Part shown: positions 12,121 through 62,045 of the stretch, piece after piece
How positions within the stretch are numbered: position 1 is the first letter of the stretch
Layout: every line of letters starts with the position of its first letter
DNA from: Gnetum montanum
Taxonomy: Eukaryota; Streptophyta; Gnetopsida; Gnetales; Gnetaceae
Direction of reading: 5' to 3'
Assembly (NCBI GenBank): GCA_015680685.1
Contig: MNCI01006080.1
Span: 103,512 to 167,511, forward strand
DNA length: 64,000 bases
Notes under the pieces: generated by a model
Databases searched by the model: none
Told to the model about the DNA's origin: nothing
Seen by the model: the letters and a program-made list of their open reading frames with translations, nothing else
Program-made: the position numbers and the translations under genes

Positions 12121-15100
12121 GGGCCCATCGATGCAACACAATGACGATTCATCACCTTACTTATGACTTGGATCCTCAATGTTGTTTATTTTCTAGGCCT
12201 TGATTATTTAATTTCATTTGCTTGGCTCTAGACTCAAACATGACTAGATTTATAAAGCTATGATATTGAGCTACAACGATGGCATGTTATCTAATTGAGA
12301 GTAAAAGCCAAAAGTTAACCAAAAATAATAAGGTGAAAATGTTTCTATCATCATCCTTTATCAAAACTTCCCTCTATCCAAACATCAACCCTCTATCTCC
12401 CATAGTACCTCTCTATCTCCCATAGTATATATTTCATTATAACACCCACTCTTTCCTACTTGAAGTACTTTAGAAACAACTCTAACAACCACTATGCTTT
12501 ATCTTATTTGCCTACTTGAGACCATACCCGCTTTAGTAACTCTAACTGCCAATAAGCATGTTTAGGAACATAAGCAAAATGAAGCTAGTTATTATGCTCT
12601 ATATGCCTTTGTGTTTGGGATTTAAGTATAAGAGAAAGCTACAAAGGGAAAGGAAAATGCCCATAATGCTTGGTGACCTACTACACACATAACAACTAGT
12701 AGTGGTATATCTTAGAATAATACAAAACAAACCCTCTCCTTCTCTTCAAAGTTTTATGATATTTTTCACTAATATGTAGATGTTCACTAGCTCATTATGC
12801 AGACAATGAGCAATTTTGGTTGGGTTTATCAACTTATAGTACTAATTATAATTTCATGTTTGATTTCTCAATCTTAAAAATGAGACAACAACAAACATAG
12901 AGCTTATAATATTCATGTACATATGTATATAATAATAACATACATCAAGATGTGGAGGCTAAGGTCTTTTTTAGCATTCATCATTGTATCTCTTACATTC
13001 CCATAACACATAATCAATCAAGACATGATGCTACAAGATCAAACCAATTTCAATGTAGGTAAGTATTAAAATCCCACATCAATAATTGTAGTTCCAAACA
13101 ACAAGAAACTTCTAGGGATAAGTTGACTTATATGTTCTAAAATCCAAGGTACTATTGCTTGATCAAATTTGATAATGAGAAATGAAGAATTTATAATATA
13201 ACAAGAAACATGTGGCTAAAGCCTCAAAGCATAATGGCATAATGCAAAGTCCTTTTCCATACCATTGCATCTCTACACCTAGAGAATGAAATAATTTCAA
13301 ATGCCTAAGCTTGATGTTGTTCTTTAGTTATGAGACCCAACCAAAGAAATATGCAGTATCATAGTGGTGACCACATTCTAAAATACTACATTTCTCAACT
13401 ATTCATTTGAGGACTGAAGCTACCACACATATCAATAAAACCCTTAAGCATAGAACATGACAATGAAATTTTCCACTTAATTGGTAACTTGTAATCACTC
13501 TGCTTGTTGATAAGCCTCGTACATGAACAAAAGTGCACTCATCCTCACCTCTTGAATTAGACCAATTGGTTATGCAACTAATCTACTGCTTGCTTTATAA
13601 ATTTGAGTAGTAATCAATCTAAATTCACTTTAGAGTACATATTATCCTATATCGTGATCTCATATCATTAATCTCCCACTATTCAGCATTTTATATTTCT
13701 TCCTACTCCTATCCAACCCCAATTATCATTGTAATCTCATAGATACTTTTTTTATAGTGCTAGCGTAATATAGGGTAAATCAATTAACTTACATACTAAC
13801 AACTATACTTTCATACCAACTAATTAAATCCAAGAGAATTTTTTGTAACAGAGTAGTCCACACCCCTACATTTCTATTTGAGATAGCTACATTAAACAAC
13901 ATCTCCTAGCCTAACAATGTACTCCCCTTTGTAGACCTAAGGGATCCCTTGGATATTAGGAGAAAAAACAAGATCTTCTACCAATGTACTCAACTAACCA
14001 TCATAGTAGTATTTGGCTAAATAGCTTTTCTAGCTTTTATCTATAGATATATAGACCTATAGATATATCTCAAAGAACTATATCTATAAAACAAATATTT
14101 ATATACAACTCCTTTATTTCCTATAGTAAAACAAGTTAGAAAAGAAGTTACAATCCTATTATCCCATTAGATACGTAAGTAAACCAAAGTATGGGTGGGT
14201 AAGTTTTCCTCCATAAAACAATAAGCCATGAAGACACTCAACTCATTAGATGAATATCCAGTGTTTGAATCTACCAAACAACCCTTCAATCAATGAGAAA
14301 AGGTCCTCCTTCAATTAGATAAGATGGTCAACTAACCTATTGATTAATGGATCATTAACACAATTAACATCATTAATGTCAACCATCAATAGGGATTTTC
14401 ATGAACAAAGACCACCACTATGATAAAAAAATGGCAAAGGTGACAATGACAGTAGCATTATTTGGGTTTTCAATATGAGCTCTTAGGATTAAGACTAATA
14501 AAACACAACTACTTCTTTCCTCACAATTGAAACCTTTAGTGGGACTTATTCAACTTCATTAGTGGAATGTCTTCCACTTGCTATTTTTTACTTAGGGAAA
14601 GAAGGCTTCATTCTAAGGCTTTTTCTTGAGACTAAGACCAACAAATCTCATACAACAACATGAGACTTACTTCAATATTAGGCTACTCTAACTTGAGGAC
14701 TTACAGAAGAACTTCTTCGACTTCATAAGTAGCATTTCAATCTTTCATCTAATCTCTCTAGTCTTCTTCAATCAAGACTCATTAGGATTGATACCATGGC
14801 TTAGGGTTGAAGACAATAGAGACTACATAAATGTCTTCCTACTAAGTCTTTCCATGACAATGAGTGAAAAAAGCCCAGGTAGAGAATGATGCTACTAGCC
14901 ATAAGTAGGTATGGTTGATTTTGATTAACACGACTATGCCTAATCACTAGTAGTTCTAGCATGAAGATGTGCCCAGGTTAAGCATGTTTAGGATTATCAT
15001 TTGTTATACTACTAGTAGGTAGTGCAGTGGTAGGAAAGTAAGCAATATCTCCATTTATCTATGCATCAAGGAAGATGAAAACATGAAGAACGCAAAAACA

Positions 15101-17690
15101 TGTTTTAGAAGACATCTTAAAATAGACAAAGGAGATGAGTTTGTATTATTTATAAATTTATATATATAGAAACAAATAATTTTTCGCCAATATATATATA
15201 GGGTCCATGTTTTTAGCAAAGGTTGAGACAAATATTCTATTTCTTACTGCTACTAAGGTAGCCTTGGGTTTGGGATCATTGTAGGGTTATTTTCAAGGAC
15301 CACTAAAAGACATGGATATCACGTCCACATCATCTTCCATAGCAACTTCGATTCACTACATCTACATTGGAACAACTAGTGTTATAATCTATTAGAAGTC
15401 AACAAAGTTATGCATTGAAGTGTTGTAACTTGTAAGTAAAGATAGAAACATATATTAAAGTACAGGTAAAAAACTATAATATTGAGATTCATAGTTTTGA
15501 ACTTATGTTGCTTTTGCACAACGATAAAAAATTAAGCACTGCATATTTTTCGAGAATTCAAACACATTCTCATGTCTTCAATGCATATTTTTGGTGAATT
15601 CGAATAAGTTCTCGTTTTATGTACATTTCAAATGAACCTCACATCAAGGAAACGCATATTTGCTGCAGATTACTATTTATCTATCTGTTTGTTTGTGTAA
15701 AGCAAGCCAACTACAAGTGCTTCCTTATTTCTTTGTTGTTAATTATGTTGATTTGGCAAGTGTGCAATTGAATGTAATGCCTAATTTATTGAATTAGTCT
15801 ACATCAATCTACTAATAATAAAATTATTGTTCATGTCATGCTAATGGTGGCTGAGCACAACTACAAGTAATTAATCGGGTGGTTAATCGATGGTTGTGCT
15901 AGACCGTCCAATCAATCAATTCAACTGAGGAGGTGGCAAAGCACAATCATGATTAACCCACTTAGAAACCAAATGGAAAGTTGTCATACAACCATCACTC
16001 ATGGTAACGAATGCCCTAAGGATACAAGCTAGCCCAAAATGATAAATTTATCATTTGATTAATGCTTCCCAATCAAGTGGGGATCAAGATGCAAAACACA
16101 CCTACAATATTTAAATCATCACTGGACAGAAAGTGGAACATTTTCAAAGACAATCGCTTCTTAAAATCATAACCTATCTAATATTTAATTACACAATGAG
16201 ATTATGATAACTAACAACGTTCTAGTCTAGAATTCTATTTAGAGAAAAAGGCATAGCTATAAGTAACATTTCATGAACTAACATTGCACAAACAAATTGT
16301 AATAACTTACACATTGGTGCACATATCATCAATTCATAAAATTAGTGATGCATACTCCACCAAGATTGGTCAACTTTCCTTGGCTCAAGGAGTAGACAAT
16401 TTCACATCTATTTGATCAACCAATCTTTTCAAAGGACATAACTCATCAAAGATCAAAGACTAATGTACCATGACCTACCACAAAAGATTACAACATGTTA
16501 AATTCAAAAATAAGAAAGCTACACTACCTAGAATGACAATGCTCACAATTAGTATGAACCCAAATAGGGCACTTAATACCAAACCACAAAGCAAAGTCAT
16601 AAGAAAAAAACGTCATGCACACTTGGCATCATTGGATAAAAGCATTAATCACCACATGACTTCATAAATTCCTCTTAGAGCTACCCCGTTCTAGTATCTG
16701 AAACATTTGAGACCAACTATGCTTCCTAACCTTTCACTATATCCCCTTCCCCAACATTGTTCATCATTTTTGTCATTTCCCTTGAGATGAGCTTAACGTG
16801 AACTCTTTAAATCTGTTGAGTTTTGGAATTAGGTGGTTTTGGAATTAGGTGATCACAAGGGCCACGGAAACAAGTAACCATGTTAACTTAGATTAATGTA
16901 GAATTGTTGATGTTCAACCATACTGTGAAATGATGCTCACTACAGTGGTAAAAGTACACTGAAAAGTGTAAAGCATATCTTGAGATGTATAATGTAGTTG
17001 ACTGGTTAATCTCATATGTATTCAGCACATGCCTTTAACATGGAGACAGACCCAATAAATAGTTAACAATAATTAACAAAACATTTAGAAAAATAACTAA
17101 TCATCAAATGAAATAATATCGAAGATCACCATGACGGTGTAAACAAGAGTTCAAATGTTACTAGATATAAACCTTTATATTGAATGTTGAGCTTGATAGA
17201 ACATACCATATTTTTAACAAATTTGAGATTGCAAATGATACATCTAACTTAGCAACATTGACGTATGCTTGCTTTACTAACTTATTTGGCATGCATATTA
17301 AGTTTGAAAAATGGTAGAACCTACGCTAGTATGAAATTAGCTTCCAAATTTGACGTTAAAACAGCATACACACTTGAATCAATATGTTTATAAATTCACA
17401 AAAGTTTCTAATAGAATTATGTTGACAGAAAATTTAAGAGTGCAACTGGAAATAGATAGGAAAGTGATTTAGACATCCTTCTCCATAAATCTTTTATACC
17501 AGAGGAACTATTATAATCATAAATATACAGGCTACATTAACCAATGACAAAAGGTTCCAAGTTTTTACAACATGCTTTTTGTTCATTAACAGACTGCTGG
17601 TGTTATACTAAAGCAAAGAGTATGATATTAATCAGAGAAAACCCACTGAATGTTGAATGATAAAGCGGCAAGGACTTGCTCTGTTGGTTG
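12121..17690. other. No gene seen; 3' flank of the alkenal reductase gene
   Basis: AT-rich sequence with no coding frame above noise. Minor features are CTCTATCTCCCATAGTA duplicated near 12390-12430, a TATAGATATATAGA-type dinucleotide-rich patch near 14040-14095, and a 16-bp direct duplication GTTTTGGAATTAGGTG near 16820-16850. The 65-codon ORF at 16470 has no recognisable features. Confidence 0.5.
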
Positions 17691-17691
17691 A

Positions 17692-17697
17692 TTTATT
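17692..17697 (-). terminator. Candidate poly(A) signal AATAAA of the alkenal reductase gene
   Basis: On the minus strand AATAAA occurs about 275 nt after the stop codon, a reasonable plant 3'-UTR length. A second AATAAA overlaps the stop codon itself (17972-17977) and is too close to be the likely main signal. The choice between them is inference. Confidence 0.35.
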
Positions 17698-17972
17698 TTT
17701 CAGCTTCAAAAGAGCTCAATTGTTTGAAACTAGTCAAGAAAAGAAAAATCATGGAGAATCTTTGCACTGAAATGGAATTCATATGAAAATTCACAAAACA
17801 AAAATTAGTATGCTTTAGAAGCAGCACTAAAACCAAAAGAAAATGCATTAAGAAGAAAGGTATTCTGGTACATTGATTTTGATATGCTTTTTCAATTTGC
17901 CAAAGAGAAAGCCATCCCTATAGCGTAACATTTGAACATACAGTATCCTGTGTCAATATATCTGTTTAGTGT

Positions 17973-56042
<38,070 letters not shown>

Positions 56043-56205
56043 CTTCTCAGTTGGGACTGGAACAACCCCACAAAACCCACAACCGGAAACTGGAAATGAG
56101 TGTCTGATCGTAAGTCTGCATCGACTAATATCGTAACAGGAGTTACAGCACAAGCAGATAAAGACAAAAAGGTTAGTGGTGGTTGGTAGCAGCCACAGGC
56201 GACAA

Positions 56206-56211
56206 ATTATA
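56206..56211 (-). promoter_or_regulatory. Weak TATA-like element upstream of the alkenal reductase gene
   Basis: On the minus strand TATAAT lies in the context GTGTATAATTTG, about 165 nt upstream of the ATG. Transcription starting some 30 nt further on would give a 5' UTR near 130 nt. There is no independent support, and many plant housekeeping promoters lack a TATA box. Confidence 0.25.
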
Positions 56212-56760
56212 CACGTTCGCTACTGTGTCTGGTTAGCCGGACTGGTTAGACCAGGTTTGTGTACAAAATTGAAAGCATAGCTTCTTGTTAAAAACGTGCA
56301 TAATTGCCGGCTCATTTTAGTAATTCTTCGTTGCATCAGAAGTATAATCCAAACCACGGTAATCTTTCGGTGAAAAAAAAAACTTAGACATTATATTGTT
56401 TTTTCGGTGGTACAAGAAAGCTAAATATAATAATGAAACTGAAATTTTGTTAATTTTGCACGTTTTCTAGATCCATTCGGATGGTAGAAATATACATGTT
56501 ATGAGTTTTAAAAATATCACTAAGAAAATTACTAAGTATTTTTTGTAACATTCAAAACAAATCAACAATGTGTTTCAACGCAAGACATTGCACAAAAATG
56601 TGGTAGTCATCTTCAATACTATTTACATGTTTTGTACTACTTTGCCACTTATCTACTTAGTTGGTACTCTAATGAATAGTCAATAAGTCAACTAGTCGAC
56701 GCAGCTCGTCGAAATATCCTTTGATGCATTGATGATATGCGTAGACATAATCTAGTCTTT
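56212..56760. other. Upstream region of the alkenal reductase gene; joins an LTR
   Basis: No coding sequence. The right part (about 56690-56760: GTCAACTAGTCGACGCAGC, GATGCATTGATGATATGCG) faintly resembles the U3 of copy B (GTTGACGTAGTG..., GATGGGCCC). The LTR of copy C may therefore begin somewhere here, leaving only a few hundred bases of non-LTR promoter. Confidence 0.4.
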
Positions 56761-56764
56761 TGCC

Positions 56765-57520
56765 TATAACAATATGCACACCATCTGCATTTTTTGTTAC
56801 CTCTGGTCATTTTTATAACGAAGCTCTTGCAATTTTACTCTGTAGAAGCTATAATTTTTCCTCTTTGAGTACGCAGAATGGATTAAATTAATTAAATGAA
56901 GTTTTATTCTAGTGTATGATGTACGTGGACACTTTTGCATGATGGTAATAAAATTGAAATTGATTCCTTCCATTGCAACACTTGGACCAACACTTAGTTC
57001 ATTTTCAACATTTTACTCTTAATGCACTTTACTTTTCAACACTTAGCAATTTAATATTTTATTTCATGATAGCATGAATATGGCCACTTTGAGTATAATA
57101 TCTTAATATTTAGTAACCTTGACAGCGGATACTTGGTATGCCTAACAATAGACACTCGGTAACCCACCAATGTTAATATAGGTTCAAGATAGGTAGAGAA
57201 GGTGGGAACAAATGCTCTATGTTTAGGATAGCTTAGATTACCCATAAGCACATGTTAGTTATAGCTTAATATTTAATCATTTTACTATTTCAATGTTTTT
57301 AATCATGGAAAATAATAAAAAGAGTGAAAACATCTTACATCTCTTTTACACTTAACTATACCCATTAAAAGACACAAGTGCTCATTAGGAAGACAATGAC
57401 CAATAACATCATGCCTAATTATCTAGGATTTTAACCCAACGTTCCATGAAATTCAACCAAATATTAGGTAAATATTTGTGATTCGTATGATTAAGTGTAG
57501 GGAACACTCACCACTCGTCA
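56765..57520 (+). mobile_element. LTR of gypsy copy C (from TATA region to CA end)
   Basis: Ends CCACTCGTCA at 57520. It contains a TATA-like TATAACAATATG at 56765 and AATAAA near 56949. It shares with copy B LTR the blocks GAAGCTCTTGCAATTTTA, ACTTAACTATACC, GGAAGACAATGA, TTGTGATTCGTATGA and TGTAGGG. U3 start not resolved. It points away from the host gene. Confidence 0.6.
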
Positions 57521-57521
57521 T

Positions 57522-57540
57522 TCATGTCATTGCCAAGGAT
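57522..57540 (+). other. Degenerate primer-binding site of gypsy copy C
   Basis: TCATGTCATTGCCAAGGAT sits one base after the LTR CA end and aligns with TGGCACCATTGCTGGGGAT of copy B, with several substitutions. Confidence 0.5.
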
Positions 57541-57662
57541 TGATATGTGCTAGCTATTCAAGATAATTAAATCATACAAAGATTTTTTGTAGAAACATAA
57601 TGACCCACTATAGGAAAAATAATAATATTTTCTTCAATGCACATTTAAGAACAAACTAAAAG

Positions 57663-58740
57663 ATGTTTCTTCTCATAGGGTTGATTTCCCATATGTGGAT
57701 GATACTACAAGATCTAATGACAGATCAAAGAAGAATCTGAATGAAGTGCCCCAATAACTTAGAGTGGTTTACACTCATCTAGATCCATACTATTCAAACT
57801 TTACTTTCATCATTCTCTGTGATAAGCAGCTATGATGTCAAGACCTAGAGAGTAACATTCCGTTACCACTTGATTATGTCATTCCATCAATGTTCATGGC
57901 AATTAAATAAACCTAGGACTTAAAGAAGCAACCTCAAATTACCAAATAGCATATCACCTCTCCAGAGATTATCAATTAATGGAAGCCCAACTTCAAAAGA
58001 CAAACTTATAGAGGTCCACCATCAATCCTCCAAGGGTAAAAGAGTTTCAATCATACCAACATTGTACTCAAAGAAGGATTATATGGAATATCCATTGGGC
58101 ATATCTCAACGTTAAGGTCCTCCTCCCTTCAATGAAGATAATATGATCCACTAGTGGTTACATTCAATCTTGGCAAGCAACCAAGACAAGGGGAGAGTGG
58201 GACCCAAAACTAAGAAGACCTAAAGGCCAAGATCTCATACTCACTAGGCTAGAGAATAACCAAGGAACTAGAGAAAGAGAGCAAGCTAGCACAACTCTCC
58301 TAGCTCTCCATCCTCACCATTTTCTGTATTGTCTAAATCTAACGAGGAAGAATGTGATCAATATCGAAGGGGAAATTATCAAAGGCAAGGTGGAGACAAT
58401 AGAAGGCCCCATCGTAAGGATGGGAGAAGGAAACATAAACAAGAGAAAGAAGAAGAAGGACATCACCAAGAAAGAAAACGTAGTGGACCATATCATAGGA
58501 GACATGATCATGACTGGGGTCATGATAAATAAGATGTCTATGATGAATTGTTGCTTGCTACAGTAAGCATGATCAATATTCATGGGATAGTTTACATTTT
58601 CACTAGACATCAAAGGAATAACTAGATCAAATGACTCAACATGAATAATATTTCTCACTTTGAGGGAGGCTACAATGTTGATTTGCAGCATCATCTACAA
58701 GCCTTCCATCATGTCTATTGATAAAACACTTTTTGTAAAG
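57663..58740 (+). pseudogene. Ty3/gypsy-type gag relic, copy C (MSSSHR family)
   Basis: At 57663, about 142 bp after the primer site, the start is ATGTTTCTTCTCATAGG, the MSSSHR start with one base lost. Beyond are VVYTHLDPYYSNFTFIILCD and DLESNIPLPLDYVIPSM. A very basic Arg/His/Glu/Lys linker (RRGNYQRQGGDNRRPHRKDG; 58330-58530) and YDELLLATVSMINIHG follow. Then come MNNISHFEGGYN and LQHHLQAFHH, the start of the gag core, where the relic stops. The order matches copy A step by step. Stops and shifts abound. Confidence 0.6.
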
Positions 58741-58744
58741 GACC

Positions 58745-59572
58745 ATGATATCGTACATGTGATATTGTAGTCTAATAAGCAATGTCATAGATACGATGTA
58801 GTGGGCCATGATCATGCCTATAAATATGAGCCCACCATCAAGTCAAACAATAGAAGTTTTACCAACACTTAGTGAAATCCTTACAATTTATTTTCATAAA
58901 GTTAGAGTTAGTAGTAAATGCCCGTAGTTTGATGAATTACAGTTGTATGACATCTTTATTTGAGTGGGTTATTCCTGGACATAATTCATGAATGGCAATA
59001 AAGATCTCAATTGTTCTTCATCATTGCAACATATCATATAAAATAGATTTACTTTCCTATGTTGTTTACTTTTACTATGTTATTTACATTTCCCAAGGCA
59101 TTTAATATTACCTTGTTTACCAGTGAGATGGAATAAGTATAATTGGTTTTGAGTGTAAAGTATAATTATTTGGTAATCCAATAGTGACTTTGCTTGATTC
59201 ACTCAATGGCAAAGTTACTTGGTAATCTCACTAAGAATTGTATTAGCCCAAAACATGTATGGAAAATCAGGAAAGGATACTTATTACCACTAGGCTAGAA
59301 TAGTTTTATATTTTCATTGTACTTAAAGATAGAATTTATAACCACTTCCATTTTATTTACCTTTAGCATTCTTTAAGCCAAACAACATCATTTAATCACA
59401 TACATCACTAAGAGTTAAACCATATGTCTTGCATGTCACTAACTTTGGGTGAAAAGACAACGATCATGAAATTCTTAACAACTTACTAATATACTTACAT
59501 TTTCCATCCACGGATTATGATCTAGTCACATGTGAGCACTTGTGAAGTGTTGAAATCCTCTATCACTCATCA
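58745..59572 (+). mobile_element. LTR of gypsy copy D
   Basis: CCTATAAATATGAG (TATAAATA 58819-58826), then AATAAA (58997-59002), and the end TATCACTCATCA at 59572 next to a primer-site relic. The spacing from TATA to end, 754 bp, equals that of copies B (765) and C (756). It abuts the truncated gag of copy C, so it could be the 3' LTR of C, the 5' LTR of D, or one shared by recombination. Confidence 0.5.
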
Positions 59573-59573
59573 T

Positions 59574-59589
59574 TGGTGTCGTTGATGGG
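59574..59589 (+). other. Degenerate primer-binding site of gypsy copy D
   Basis: TGGTGTCGTTGATGGG aligns with TGGCGCCGTTGCCGGG, one base after the LTR end, as in copies B and C. Confidence 0.5.
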
Positions 59590-59715
59590 TATGTATCAAT
59601 GTTTGCTTGTTGGTTAATCCTAACATACCTTGATGTATCAGGTATTATCAAGTCTATCTTTCATCCTTAGAATATTTTTTCAAAACACACACATTTAGGT
59701 GTTACCTAACTTAAA

Positions 59716-60560
59716 ATGGTTTCCATACCTAAAGTGAAATCTCCATCTACTATTGATCTTAGCGAAAGTACTAACAAGAACTATAATGAAGAAAATTGGA
59801 ATGGACCAATGTAAACTAGAATATACATGCTCATAGTAATTCTTATTACTTGAATTTCGCATTCATTTTTTACCATGATGAGAAATTCAAATGGAGAGAC
59901 TTATAAGGCCATATTGTCTTGCCATGAGAACACTTAACATTGTCTATGTTTCAAGCATTTTTACTAAGATCAAATCTTGGCCATGTACAAGAAGGGTATT
60001 AAGTTACCAAAAACATGACTAGGCCATATCAACTAATAAAGACTTAAGCAAGATGGGATACTATTATGGTGCAAAATATGAACAATAGAAAGGAAAGAAT
60101 ATGCATCAAACAAAGTTAAAAAATCTCATCATACTCATAGATATAGTTCTTAGTCATCTTTTATATGCACTAAAGATCCTATGAACATAAAGTTACATTC
60201 AACTCTTACAAAAAATCATAGAAGAACCTTCTAGAGTTAGGAGGAATTCAAGGCCTAAGACCTCCAACATAACCAAAGGTGATGAATCAAAGAGGTATCA
60301 AAGGAGAACCAACCAACATCATTCTCAGATTTCCTCATTCTCTTCATCACACTTATCAACAAACTATGATAAGGAAGAACGAATATCAAGGAATCATTAT
60401 AGGGAAAGGAGAATGGATCATGAGAGACATACCCACAAGAGAAGACATCCCAATGAAGAGAAAGATGAAGAAGAAGATAGAGAAAGGGGAATCATGCATG
60501 AAAGAAAAGAACATTACGAGCATCAACGTGCCTCTATGACTGGCATGGTGGTGTATCATC
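59716..60560 (+). pseudogene. Ty3/gypsy-type gag relic, copy D (MSSSHR family)
   Basis: The ATG at 59716, about 143 bp after the primer site, matches the gag start position of copies B and C. ESTNKNYNEENWNGP aligns with the RTYTKENWSEP of copy A. YYLNFAFIFYHDEKFKWRDL aligns with FTFILHQDEQLQWRDM of copy B. RPKTSNITKGDES and SQISSFSSSHLSTNYDKEER align with PKTSNKPKKDE and SFSSSSTSSFDEDE of copy A. A Glu/Arg/Lys-rich run follows. The gag core is missing. Confidence 0.6.
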
Positions 60561-60689
60561 TTTGATTTATTTTTCAAACACCACTTTGCAACATGAAAGG
60601 TTGGAAAAATGACACCGCCTTTGCCACCTATGTGAGCATCAACACAGACAAGTAATTCACCACCAAGCCTTTGCAATTTCGTCCATGAT

Positions 60690-61190
60690 TTTTCATGATG
60701 CTCTTTGCTTAGAAGTCAGCATATGGCAACGCGGTGGAGCTCATTCAAGGTAAGTATTGCGGTTTCAAGGGTTTTGCTGTTAAGGAATCTGCGAATGAAG
60801 CAGACTTTGCAACTTCAGATTTGTTAGCAAACGCATGATTTCTAATGGCTGTGGAAGCCATGAATTTGGAAGCATTAATTCTTAGTCAAGCCTGATGCTC
60901 CGCGGAATGATCCCTGTCGCTTGTTTCGTTAAACTTGCTGAAATTCATGCACTGATGTACATGGCCATTACAACCCTAACTTCAAATCTACCGCACATAT
61001 GAGCCATGTTGAGGCTACCTAGGCCATGGATGCCAATATTACTTCTTAAGGATGCGAGGATTTAATCCTAGAGGTTAGCAAATCCATGATGATGACATCG
61101 TTAAAATCCATTTGTCAAGGAGCTTGAATCAACAGCATGGCATGGGTGCTGCTTTTTTGTTTGAACATCCCATTGTACCAACACATGATA
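60690..61190 (+). other. Unclassified coding-like debris
   Basis: One frame reads AYGNAVELIQGKYCGFKGFA, VKESANEADFATSDLLANA, MAVEAMNLEALILSQA and later DDDIVKIHLSRSLNQQHGMG, with four or five stops. Base composition is less AT-rich than the neighbours. No family is recognised. It could be debris of a mobile element or of a captured gene exon. Confidence 0.25.
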
Positions 61191-61599
61191 AATTTAATAT
61201 TTTAATGGTTACATTATTTTGGAAATTTTAGAAGTTCATTGATAAACTTTCTAAGCTTATAACTTTTTCAATTAAAATATAAGTTGCTTTGCTTAGATAT
61301 ATCCCTCATGTAAAATTGATATTCTCCTTCACGTTGCTTTGGTATTTTAATTAAAATATCATCTTCAAAATCTTTGCCTTGTCTAAGGTATTTGACAAGC
61401 TAGCTTCAAATTTTTTGAGAGAACCAATGTAGCATATTTATCAACTTCTCAAAGCCTATCAAGAACCATCACTACTCCATGAAAATAGTAAAAATGTGCC
61501 AAAACCACCACTAGCTCAAGAGTAAAGGCCATGCATCACTCTCCGATGAGTGCATGTAGGTCATCTAAGAGAAATACATCATATTCACTATTATAGTAA

Positions 61600-62045
61600 A
61601 ATTGAACTTTAGCCCATTCATGGAGTTTGCACTTGCATAGGTTCATGAACAAATTCAAGCCTCATCGCTTTGGCCCACCATTTCAAGTAATGATGAATGG
61701 TATCTAGATGAAGTGCATCAATTTTGGCATAATAAACATAATGATACAATTGTGAAGATTGAGAAAGTAGGAGTGCTATATTAAATTGAAACTATTACCA
61801 AGGTAATGAATATACCAAATGTGGAAGCTAACATCATGCAAATCTCTATGCGATCCAACATAGATGTAAGGAACTTATGGCTACAAAGGGCATATGGAAC
61901 CACAAGGAAAGAGTACAACAAATTATCTACTACAAAGAAGATTTATTTCAACATTGGAACTTATCACATTTTTTCAACTAAAAGACTTAATAGAATTTCC
62001 ACCTATGTTATTAGAGAATGTGCCATATTAATGGACAAATTCTAA
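61600..62045 (+). pseudogene. Unclassified relic ORF
   Basis: A single frame of about 145 codons with two stops: SNDEWYLDEVHQFWHNKHND, IVKIEKVGVLY, then an open stretch MNIPNVEANIMQISMRSNID through IYFNIGTYHIFSTKRLNRIS. No domain is recognised. It may belong to the gypsy relics to its left. Confidence 0.3.

Noticed and set aside
58314-58694. 126-codon minus-strand ORF with hydrophobic runs
   Set aside because: It is the complement of the Arg/Glu/Lys/His-rich gag linker of copy C; the apparent membrane segment comes from that mirror.
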